DNA from: Clostridiales bacterium
GTDB taxonomy: Bacteria > Bacillota > Clostridia > Lachnospirales > WRAX01
Direction of reading: 5' to 3'
Assembly: GCA_031277155.1 (NCBI GenBank)
Contig: JAITMW010000030.1
Coordinates: forward strand, 1-15,082
DNA: 15,082 nucleotides
Numbering within the stretch: the stretch's first letter is position 1; every line of letters begins with the position of its first letter. The translations under genes were made by a program, and so were the position numbers. The notes under the pieces are model-generated. The model worked only from the letters and a program-made list of their open reading frames with translations, ran no database searches and was not told the origin of the DNA. Shown piece by piece: positions 1 through 5,299 of the stretch.

Positions 1-437
1 CCGTTGCCCGTGGGGACTGTGGCGATGACGTCCACCACATCCTCGCCCTCACTGATGCGCCCAAAAGCCGCATAGCCGCCGTCAAGATGCGGCGCGTCCT
101 CATGCATGATGAAAAATTGGCTGCCGGCGGAATTTGGGTCGCCGCTGCGGGCCATGGAAATCACGCCCTTGGTGTGGGTCAGGTCGTTTTGATGGCCGTT
201 TGAGGCAAATTCGCCCACGATGCTGTGGCCGGGGCCGCCCGTGCCGCTGCCATCAGGGCATCCGCCCTGTATCATAAAGCCGCGGATGACCCTGTGGAAG
301 ATAAGGCCGTCATAGAAGCCCTTTTCAACCAGGGCAAGAAAATTCTCCACCGTTTTTGGGGCGATTTCGGGATAGAGCTTTAGCGTAATTGTGCCGCCGC
401 CCTCCATTTTGATTGCGATTTTTGGGTTTGTTTCCAT
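1..437 (-). CDS. Cyclophilin-type peptidyl-prolyl cis-trans isomerase (3' end outside window)
   Basis: Catalyses cis-trans isomerisation of prolyl bonds; no signal peptide is visible, so it is probably cytosolic. About 145 N-terminal codons are present and the C-terminus lies beyond base 1. Cyclophilin signatures appear in order: FHRVIRGFMIQGG, then SMARSGDPNSAGSQFFI, then APHLDGGYAAFGRI. The catalytic Arg of FHRV and the Gln of FMIQGG are present. His stands where human CypA has the cyclosporin-contacting Trp, as is usual in bacterial members. The ATG at 437 is preceded by GGAGGAT at 442-448, which overlaps the TGA stop of the upstream signal peptidase gene (448-450), so the two are co-transcribed and probably translationally coupled. 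The family call is certain; the substrate is unknown. Confidence 0.95.
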   Translation of the reverse strand, partial: METNPKIAIKMEGGGTITLKLYPEIAPKTVENFLALVEKGFYDGLIFHRVIRGFMIQGGCPDGSGTGGPGHSIVGEFASNGHQNDLTHTKGVISMARSGDPNSAGSQFFIMHEDAPHLDGGYAAFGRISEGEDVVDVIATVPTGN

Positions 438-447
438 AATATCCTCC

Positions 448-984
448 TCATTCATATCTATAATTTCCAATTATTGCCGGTAATGGCGAAAAATCCAGAT
501 AAATCCTGCCGATGACGCTGTCTTTGGGGATGGCGCCCCAGTCGCGGGAATCGCGCGAATAATTGCGGTTGTCGCCCATTACGAAAAATGAGCCATAGGG
601 CACGACGACGGGGGCAAAATCCCGTCGTATGGCCTGGGAGACATAGCTTTCGGCCAGGGGGCTGCCGTCTATGTGAACAATGCCTCCGGAAATTGCGATT
701 TTTTCGCCCGGCAGCGCGATGATGCGCTTGATGAAGGGCTCCGAAAATTCGTCGGGCAGGGGCGATTCAAAGACGATGATGTCGCCGCGGCCGGGGGCTT
801 CGCCCAAAAAGTCGGCGCGCAAGCCAAAAACGCGGCTTTGTGCCATTATGGTGCCTTCCATGGAGCCCGTCAGCACTTGGGCATTGACCAACACATATTT
901 GTTGAGAAATAGCGACGCCGTGATGCCGATGGCCAGCCAAATTGCCCAGAGAAGCAACTCTTTGGCGATTTTTGATATGTGCAT
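448..984 (-). CDS. lepB: Signal peptidase I (type I leader peptidase)
   Basis: Membrane serine protease that removes signal peptides from secreted proteins using a Ser-Lys dyad. The 178-aa product is the short Gram-positive (SipS) type. One N-terminal membrane anchor spans about residues 10-33. The nucleophile region is LTGSMEGTI (Ser41), the general base is Lys86 in FIKRIIALPGE, and the conserved box MGDNRNYSRDSRDWG follows. Most relatives read GSMEPTI; this one has Gly in place of Pro. The frame stays open upstream to 1146, but the ATG at 984 is chosen because AAGGAGG lies at 992-998 and the protein then begins with the usual short cytosolic leader; a longer form would run into the methyltransferase gene. 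It lies 43 nt after that gene and 10 nt before the cyclophilin, in one operon. Confidence 0.95.
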   Translation of the reverse strand: MHISKIAKELLLWAIWLAIGITASLFLNKYVLVNAQVLTGSMEGTIMAQSRVFGLRADFLGEAPGRGDIIVFESPLPDEFSEPFIKRIIALPGEKIAISGGIVHIDGSPLAESYVSQAIRRDFAPVVVPYGSFFVMGDNRNYSRDSRDWGAIPKDSVIGRIYLDFSPLPAIIGNYRYE

Positions 985-1027
985 GGCAAAACCTCCTTGA
1001 TGGAGATTATTCCCAAAAAAGGCAGGC

Positions 1028-1810
1028 TTAACCACTGCGCTGGCGCATGGCTTCGTAAACCAAAATGCCGCAGGCCACAGAAGCGTTGAGGGATTCGGAT
1101 TTTGCCGGGATGCTGACGGCGGCGTCCGAGGCCGCAGCAATTTCATCGCTTAGGCCCCTGGCTTCATTGCCGACGACAAAAGCCGTGGGTCTGCGAAAGT
1201 CTTGCTGATGCAGGTTGCGCCTTGCTTGGGACTTCGCGGCAAAAACGCGTATCCCTCGGCTTTTAAGCGCGGTGATGGTCTCTTGCAGATGCGCCGTCGC
1301 GAAAGTCACATGAAAAATCGACCCGGCAGAGCTGCGCACAACCTTGGGGCTGTAGATATCGGCGCAGTCCGCGGACAGGATGATGCCGTGGGAGCCCAGG
1401 CCGTGGGCAATGCGCAAGATGGTGCCCAGGTTGCCGGGGTCCTGTATGTCTTCAAGCAGCAATAGCAGGGGGTTTTCTGCCCCCAACATTTCATCCAAGC
1501 CATATTTCTTTTGGCGCACCACCGCAAGCACGCCCTGCGGCTGCTTGACATCGGATATGGAGGCAAAAACGCGGTCAGTCATTATATGCAATTTTGCCGC
1601 CTGATATTTCGCAAGATTGTTTGCCTTTGCGAAACTGTCGGAAGCCGCCACAAGCTCGATTTCCCAAGATTTTGCGCGGCATGCTGCAACTTCTTCAACG
1701 AATTTTGCGCCCTCGGCAACAAAGGTGCCGCTGGTGTCCCGCGCCCTTTTTGTTGACAGGGAGCGCACATATTTTGCGACCTGATTTGATGTGGATGTGA
1801 TGATTTCCAT
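1028..1810 (-). CDS. TrmH/SpoU-family RNA 2'-O-methyltransferase
   Basis: SAM-dependent 2'-O-ribose methyltransferase of the SPOUT class acting on rRNA or tRNA; the target nucleotide cannot be read from sequence. The 260-aa protein has the small SpoU substrate-binding domain (about residues 5-95, ending SDVKQPQGVLAVV) and the knotted catalytic domain. Motif 1 is DIQDPGNLGTILR (Asn127, Arg133), motif 2 is VVGNEARGLSDEI (Glu216), and motif 3 is SESLNASVACGILVYE (Ser240, Asn242). The ATG at 1810 has AGGAG six bases upstream. It is the first gene of a minus-strand operon with signal peptidase and cyclophilin. No convincing promoter is visible in the repeat-filled DNA upstream. The family is sure; RlmB, TrmH and TsnR-like specificities are not separated here. 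Confidence 0.95.
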   Translation of the reverse strand: MEIITSTSNQVAKYVRSLSTKRARDTSGTFVAEGAKFVEEVAACRAKSWEIELVAASDSFAKANNLAKYQAAKLHIMTDRVFASISDVKQPQGVLAVVRQKKYGLDEMLGAENPLLLLLEDIQDPGNLGTILRIAHGLGSHGIILSADCADIYSPKVVRSSAGSIFHVTFATAHLQETITALKSRGIRVFAAKSQARRNLHQQDFRRPTAFVVGNEARGLSDEIAAASDAAVSIPAKSESLNASVACGILVYEAMRQRSG

Positions 1811-1835
1811 TGGACACTCCTATCGCTTGGATAGC

Positions 1836-1916
1836 GGGCGAGCAAAGCTCGCCCCTACAAAGCCGAAAGCATCTCTTTAATCTCGCGCCTCTTGTAGGGG
1901 CGGCCTCTGGCCGCCC
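1836..1916. repeat. REP doublet (REPIN-like), copy A
   Basis: Two perfect hairpins face each other. Hairpin 1 is GGGCGAGC-AAA-GCTCGCCC (1836-1854); hairpin 2 is GGGCGGCC-TCT-GGCCGCCC (1898-1916). Their inner flanks are inverted copies, CCCCTACAA and TTGTAGGGG, around a 31-nt spacer. GTAG next to a GC-rich palindrome is the hallmark of REP sequences moved by RAYT transposases, and paired inverted REPs are called REPINs. No RAYT gene lies in the window, so mobilisation in trans is inferred. Copy B lies exactly 185 bp away. Confidence 0.8.
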
Positions 1917-1921
1917 GCCGC

Positions 1922-2008
1922 CAAAGCCCAAATTGCCTCTGTAACAACTCTCTCACAACAGCCATAGCATACATAATCCGAATCCCGCCTGGCTGTATCA
2001 TTATTGCG
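1922..2008 (-). pseudogene. Decayed copy of the threonine aldolase 3' end
   Basis: This stretch aligns with the last 80-odd bases of the intact aldolase gene plus a few bases past its stop (2107-2191). Shared blocks include CAAAGCCCAAATT, ACAACAGCCA and TAATCC, with identity around 70-75% by eye. The relic carries a 4-nt insertion (extra CATA-like bases near 1968-1975), which breaks the frame, and its stop has changed from TAA to CAA. It has no start and cannot be expressed as an aldolase. It is the coding part of a 185-bp tandem duplication that also contains the flanking REP doublet. The 185-bp spacing of the copies is seen directly; the duplication itself is inferred. Confidence 0.8.
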
Positions 2009-2020
2009 CCCGCCGGATTC

Positions 2021-2101
2021 GGGCGACTACAAGTCGCCCCTACAAAACCGGGAGCAACCCATCAATATTAAGCTTTTTGTAGGGGCGGCCTTTGGCCGCC
2101 C
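2021..2101. repeat. REP doublet (REPIN-like), copy B
   Basis: Same architecture as copy A. Hairpin 1 is GGGCGACT-ACA-AGTCGCCC (2021-2039); hairpin 2 is GGGCGGCC-TTT-GGCCGCCC (2083-2101). The inner flanks CCCCTACAA and TTGTAGGGG are inverted. In hairpin 1 the top of the stem differs from copy A on both arms (AGC/GCT against ACT/AGT), so pairing is preserved by compensatory change. It sits 16 bp past the aldolase stop on the minus strand, where the hairpin could protect the mRNA 3' end. No U-run follows, so it is not a classical terminator. Confidence 0.8.
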
Positions 2102-2117
2102 GCTATCAAAGCCCAAA

Positions 2118-3146
2118 TTATTTCTGCAACAATTCTCTTACAACAGCCAGCGCATAATCCAAATCTTGCCTTGTAATATCGTTATGCGGCACAAAGCGAT
2201 ATAAACCGGCCTCGGCCCAGTTTATTTTGATACCGCGCGCCGCCAAATCCGCCACAAAGCCGTCATGGTCAAAATCGGGGATGTTTATGGCAAAAAAGAC
2301 CAGATTGATATGTATTCGCTGCAAATCAATTGAAACTGCGGGTATCTTTGCCAGCTCGCGCCCCAAATATTGCGCGTTTTCGTGGTCCTCATGCAGCCGC
2401 TTTGTCATATCGTTTAGCGCAATCAGCCCCGCCGCCGCCAAAACCCCCGCCTGGCGCATTCCGCCGCCCAACAGCTTGCGATACCTTTTTGCCCTGGCGA
2501 TAAAATCCGTCGTGCCGCACAAAAGCGAGCCAACAGGCGCGCAAAGCCCCTTGGATATGCAAAACATCAACGCATCACAATATTGCGCAATGTCAGCAGC
2601 ACCACAGCCCAGATGCACGGCAGCATTGAAAATACGCGCGCCGTCCAAATATACGGGCAGCCCGTGCTTTTTGGCGGCACCATATACATCGCGCATGGCC
2701 TCCAGCGGCACCACAGTGCCGTTTGCCAACGCATTTTCCAGGCAAACCAGACCCGTGTCGGGATGATGCACATCCGGCACGCGCACCCGCGATGCCACAT
2801 CCGCGCCGCTTATGGTATCATCGGGATTATCAACCATGCAGTACGAAACCCCCGAAAGAACGGCCGCGCCGCCCACTTCATGCACTACGATATGGCTGTT
2901 TTTGCCCAAAATAACCTCATCACCGCGCTTTGTAAACGCCATCACCGCCAGCTGATTCGCCATTGTGCCACTGGGGCAAAACAGCGCAGCCTCTTTGCCC
3001 GTCATGGCCGCCGCCAGCGCTTCCAGCTGCTTCACCGTGGGGTCATCATCATACACATCGTCGCCCACCACAGCCGTCGCCATGGCCTCGCGCATGGCCC
3101 GGGTGGGCATTGTTACTGTGTCCGAGCGCAAATCAATAATCTTCAT
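2118..3146 (-). CDS. ltaE: Low-specificity L-threonine aldolase
   Basis: PLP enzyme (fold type I) that splits L-threonine and L-allo-threonine into glycine and acetaldehyde; cytosolic. The 342-aa protein is full length for the family. It opens with the typical IDLRSDTVTMPT. Further marks are His85 in KNSHIVVHE (PLP stacking), LENALANGTVVP, Asp168 in YLDGARIFNAA (PLP pyridine N), and Lys199 in CISKGLCAPVGS, the Schiff-base lysine. The ATG at 3146 is preceded by AGGAAGAG on the minus strand. It lies 25 nt downstream of the AEC transporter gene and is probably co-transcribed with it. Its 3' end has been duplicated downstream together with a REP doublet. Serine or beta-hydroxy amino acid cleavage is also possible. 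Confidence 0.95.
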   Translation of the reverse strand: MKIIDLRSDTVTMPTRAMREAMATAVVGDDVYDDDPTVKQLEALAAAMTGKEAALFCPSGTMANQLAVMAFTKRGDEVILGKNSHIVVHEVGGAAVLSGVSYCMVDNPDDTISGADVASRVRVPDVHHPDTGLVCLENALANGTVVPLEAMRDVYGAAKKHGLPVYLDGARIFNAAVHLGCGAADIAQYCDALMFCISKGLCAPVGSLLCGTTDFIARAKRYRKLLGGGMRQAGVLAAAGLIALNDMTKRLHEDHENAQYLGRELAKIPAVSIDLQRIHINLVFFAINIPDFDHDGFVADLAARGIKINWAEAGLYRFVPHNDITRQDLDYALAVVRELLQK

Positions 3147-3171
3147 AAATATCTCTTCCTTTCATTGTTTT

Positions 3172-4125
3172 CTATGCAATTATCCCAACCGCCCTAAAGG
3201 CAAATATCAGCGCCGACAGCGTAAATGCCGACAAAATCGTCGTCAGCATAATATTTGTGCCGGCCACATAGGTGTCGCCGCCAATTTCCACCAGCATCAC
3301 ATAACCCGCCATGGCCGTGGGCACGCCGTGTATCACCATCAATATTGTAAGGTCGTCTCCGCGAAAGCCCAGCAGCCATGCGGCGGCCGTAGTGACCACG
3401 GGCAATATTGCCACTTTTATCAGGGCGGAATGTAGGGCAAATTTAAATTTGGCGTCAAAGCCCTTAAAAGTCATTGCGCCCCCAAGGCATATCAGCGCCA
3501 GCGGCATTGTCATAGCGGCCATGCTGCTTATGGATTGCGCCGCTATGGTGGGCAGGGTGATGCCTGCCAAAGACGCGGCCATGCCAAGAACCGTGCCGAT
3601 TATGGGCGGGTTTTTCGCAATACCCAAAAGCAATGCGCCAATGCGCAATTTTTTTTGCTCGCTGCTGTGCAAAGCAAGCAAAATAAGGGTTTGGATATTG
3701 TATATCGGTATGATGATGATGGCGGCCATGGCTGTTTTTGCCGCGTCGTCCCCCAATATGCTAAACAGCAGCGGTATGGCCAGCATGGCCAAATTGCCGC
3801 GGTGCGAGCCGTTTACATAGGCCGAAATGACGCCGTGATGACGCCTTCTTAGGGCCAAAAACGCAAAAATCCAGATGACGACAAAGGAAAAAATTGTCCA
3901 AAAGGCCACAAAGGCCATAAAGGCGGGGTCAAAAGCCTCGCCCAGGTCTGTGGCATAAAGGCTGTTAAACAGTGCTGCGGGTATGGCCAGATAAAAAACC
4001 ACTCTGTTGCCGCCCGTCAAAAAGGCATCGCCAATAAGGCCCATGCGCTTTGCCACATAACCCGCCGCGGCCAAAATCACAAAAGGCGTCACAATATTAA
4101 GGGTGAAAATCAAATTTGCAAGCAT
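3172..4125 (-). CDS. AEC (auxin efflux carrier)-family transporter
   Basis: Polytopic membrane carrier of 317 aa. Bacterial members move malate or other small organic anions, and several have no known substrate. About ten hydrophobic segments are visible in two halves. Family marks include NPPIIGTVLGM about halfway, LALICLGGAMTF, and near the C-terminus VPTAMAGYVMLVEIGGDTYVA followed by a polar-interrupted helix. The ATG at 4125 follows an in-frame TAA within 9 bases, so the start cannot lie further upstream, and there is no Shine-Dalgarno at normal distance (the nearest purine run, AAGGAAAG, is too far). It heads an operon with threonine aldolase, which suggests, weakly, a substrate linked to amino or hydroxy acids. 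A mixed set of acids remains possible. Confidence 0.9.
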   Translation of the reverse strand: MLANLIFTLNIVTPFVILAAAGYVAKRMGLIGDAFLTGGNRVVFYLAIPAALFNSLYATDLGEAFDPAFMAFVAFWTIFSFVVIWIFAFLALRRRHHGVISAYVNGSHRGNLAMLAIPLLFSILGDDAAKTAMAAIIIIPIYNIQTLILLALHSSEQKKLRIGALLLGIAKNPPIIGTVLGMAASLAGITLPTIAAQSISSMAAMTMPLALICLGGAMTFKGFDAKFKFALHSALIKVAILPVVTTAAAWLLGFRGDDLTILMVIHGVPTAMAGYVMLVEIGGDTYVAGTNIMLTTILSAFTLSALIFAFRAVGIIA

Positions 4126-4130
4126 GTCTA

Positions 4131-4159
4131 ATTATATACTTTCCTTATGGGATTTGCAA
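4131..4159 (-). promoter_or_regulatory. Sigma-A-like promoter for AEC transporter-aldolase operon (predicted leaderless)
   Basis: On the minus strand a perfect -10 TATAAT (4131-4136) lies 17 bp from TTGCAA (4154-4159; 4 of 6 to TTGACA). Only five bases separate the -10 from the ATG at 4125, so transcription should start at or within a base or two of the start codon. The lack of a ribosome site fits this. Confidence 0.65.
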
Positions 4160-4184
4160 GTGCCGCATGTCCAAAAAAGATGGT

Positions 4185-4214
4185 ACGAAATGTTAGTCTC
4201 GGCCATAGTATAAT
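4185..4214 (+). promoter_or_regulatory. Promoter region of the amidase gene
   Basis: TATAAT at 4209-4214 is a good sigma-A -10, but no acceptable -35 lies 16-18 bp upstream. The same bases fit a sigma-K pattern: AC at 4185-4186, a 17-bp gap, then CATAGTATA (CATAnnnTA) at 4204-4212. Both readings place the transcript start near 4219-4221. The choice between factors is an inference. Confidence 0.45.
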
Positions 4215-4218
4215 AGAG

Positions 4219-4236
4219 GTAAGAGGTTTATCTTAC
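4219..4236 (+). other. Inverted repeat at the amidase transcript start
   Basis: GTAAGA-GGTTTA-TCTTAC forms a perfect 6-bp stem with a 6-nt loop, followed by TTTT and then the ribosome site AAAGGGGG at 4241-4248. It overlaps the predicted transcription start, so it could be an operator or a 5'-end stabilising hairpin. No factor is recognised. Confidence 0.4.
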
Positions 4237-4255
4237 TTTTAAAGGGGGAATTTTT

Positions 4256-5032
4256 ATGAAAAAGATTTTTATTGACGCCGGGCATAATTACAGCGGCTGG
4301 AACACCGGCGCGGTGGGCAACGGCATGAGAGAGCAGGACATAACATTTGAGGTGGCGCGGGATTTGGGCATAATTTTGCGGCAGGCCGGCTTTGAAACCA
4401 TGCTTTCAAGGCCCACATTGCAGACAAACCTGGGCCATGACAACAACAGCGCCATCAATGCGCGGTGGCAGATGTCCAACGCCTGGGGCGCGGACTATTT
4501 TATCAGCATCCACGCCAACGCGGCCGGCGGCACGGGGGCAGAATCGTTTTATTGGGATGTGACGGCGGAGGAATTTTCGCGCACGGTGCTGGATACATTT
4601 TGCCGCGAGATGGGCCTGCGCAATCGCCGCAATGTGCTGACCAGCCAGTGGGGCGTCATACGCCAGACCAATTGCCCCGCGATTTTGTTTGAATTGGCCT
4701 TTATCGACAGTCCGCTGTCCAATCCCGATGTGGAGATTTTGCGAAACAGGCGGTGGGACATGGCGGCGGCGCTGGCCAAAGGCTTTTTCAAATATTTTGG
4801 GGTGACGCTGCGCTCCAACGGCGAAGGCGATGCAATTGAGAGGGACGGCAACATAAGATTTAACAGCATTGAGGAGCTGCCCGAATGGGCCAAACCCACA
4901 ATTACCGGGCTGGTGCGAAGCGGATATCTGCGCGGCGACGGCGGCGGGCTGGACTTGTCCATGGACATGGCGCGTATTCTTGTGGTGCTGGACCGGGCGA
5001 AGGTTTTTGAAAAAAGGTCGGTGACAAATTAG
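4256..5032 (+). CDS. N-acetylmuramoyl-L-alanine amidase (Amidase_3), CwlC-like
   Basis: Zinc amidase that cuts the bond between N-acetylmuramic acid and L-alanine in peptidoglycan. The catalytic domain (about residues 1-180) shows zinc ligands His10 (DAGH), Glu26 (REQD) and His86 (SIHANAA), and catalytic Glu146 (ILFELAFI). A C-terminal region (about 195-250; ELPEWAKPTITGLVRSGYL, then GLDLSMDMARILVVLDRA) resembles tails of clostridial phage-type endolysins. There is no signal peptide. The 258-aa length, missing signal and sigma-K-like promoter recall B. subtilis CwlC, the mother-cell lysis amidase, though CwlC ends in SPOR-type repeats rather than this tail. A prophage endolysin is the main alternative, but no holin or phage gene is nearby. 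The ribosome site AAAGGGGG supports the ATG at 4256. Confidence 0.92.
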   Translation: MKKIFIDAGHNYSGWNTGAVGNGMREQDITFEVARDLGIILRQAGFETMLSRPTLQTNLGHDNNSAINARWQMSNAWGADYFISIHANAAGGTGAESFYWDVTAEEFSRTVLDTFCREMGLRNRRNVLTSQWGVIRQTNCPAILFELAFIDSPLSNPDVEILRNRRWDMAAALAKGFFKYFGVTLRSNGEGDAIERDGNIRFNSIEELPEWAKPTITGLVRSGYLRGDGGGLDLSMDMARILVVLDRAKVFEKRSVTN

Positions 5033-5049
5033 CTTCGTTGTGATATAAT
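5021..5049 (+). promoter_or_regulatory. Extended -10 promoter for the HMA selenoprotein-RDD operon
   Basis: GTGACA (5021-5026; 5 of 6 to TTGACA), a 17-bp spacer, then TATAAT (5044-5049) preceded by TGA in the TGn extended -10 position. The -35 lies inside the last codons of the amidase gene, so the downstream genes can be expressed independently of it. Confidence 0.7.
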
Positions 5050-5077
5050 GTTGAAAACAAAAGATGAGGTGATTGTG

Positions 5078-5281
5078 ATGACAAAAATTGAGTTTAAAGT
5101 GGCCGGCATGACCTGAAAACACTGTGAATTGGCCGTCGTGAACGCGCTTTGTGACCTTGGGGCAGAGAAGGTTTCTGCTGACAAGGACAGTGGACAAGTT
5201 GTGGTGGAATATGACGCGGATGTGGTTTCGGTTGCGGACATGAAAAGCGAAATTGTTGAAGCGGGATATAATGTAGTATAA
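5078..5281 (+). CDS. HMA-domain metal-binding protein, probable selenoprotein (in-frame TGA = Sec13)
   Basis: Read through the TGA at 5114-5116, the frame gives 67 residues, the usual size of CopZ-type copper chaperones. It starts MTKIEFKVAGMT-U-KHC: the TGA falls exactly on the first Cys of GMTCxxC, the metal-binding loop. The rest is intact (residues 14-67, ending EAGYNVV, a typical HMA last strand) and stops at TAA 5279-5281. The ATG at 5078 has GATGAGGTGATT upstream and its own extended -10 promoter. The RDD gene begins 18 nt later. TGA ends several other genes here normally, so general reassignment is unlikely. The expected role is soft-metal (Cu, Hg or similar) binding, or thiol/selenol redox chemistry. 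The alternative is a nonsense mutation or sequencing error (TGC/TGT to TGA). Standard gene callers would miss this gene. Confidence 0.75.
5117..5155 (+). promoter_or_regulatory. Candidate bacterial SECIS stem-loop
   Basis: Downstream of the TGA, 5135-5142 pairs with 5148-5155 (GTCGTGAA with TTTGTGAC; five Watson-Crick and three G-U pairs) around loop CGCGC. The loop starts 26 nt after the TGA and has G at its second position, matching what I recall of bacterial SECIS rules. An alternative weaker stem is 5120-5126 with 5134-5140, loop AATTGGC. Both are modest; this is hand folding only. Confidence 0.35.
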
Positions 5282-5299
5282 TTTTTTGGAGGATTTCCC

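Larger units (their letters stand above)
1831..2191. repeat. Diverged 185-bp tandem duplication (REP doublet plus aldolase tail)
   Basis: Three separate landmarks recur at exactly 185 bp: CGCCCCTACAA (1850 and 2035), TTGTAGGGGCGGCC (1892 and 2077) and CAAAGCCCAAATT (1922 and 2107). The 31-nt spacers between the hairpins also align (about 18 of 31 identical). The second unit runs into the living aldolase gene and the first is its degenerate downstream copy. This accounts for nearly all of the gene-free stretch 1811-2117; no tRNA or small gene was seen there. Confidence 0.8.

Noticed and set aside
985..1146. Upstream extension of the signal peptidase frame
   Set aside because: It would overlap the methyltransferase 3' end, has no ribosome site, and adds a non-conserved Pro-rich leader, whereas ATG 984 has AAGGAGG.
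1836..2101. CRISPR-like array from repeated palindromes
   Set aside because: Only two units, inverted pairing inside each, a spacer that is itself homologous between units, and no cas gene nearby. A REP doublet explains it better.
5114..5116. Genome-wide reassignment of TGA (to Trp or Gly) as the explanation for the HMA frame
   Set aside because: TGA ends signal peptidase, the radical SAM gene and the DUF2344 gene at their expected lengths, and only one in-frame TGA is found across all genes.
5267..5282. Two TATAAT matches just before the RDD gene as a separate promoter
   Set aside because: They fall in the last HMA codons, lack good -35 partners, and the second would start transcription inside the RDD ribosome site.
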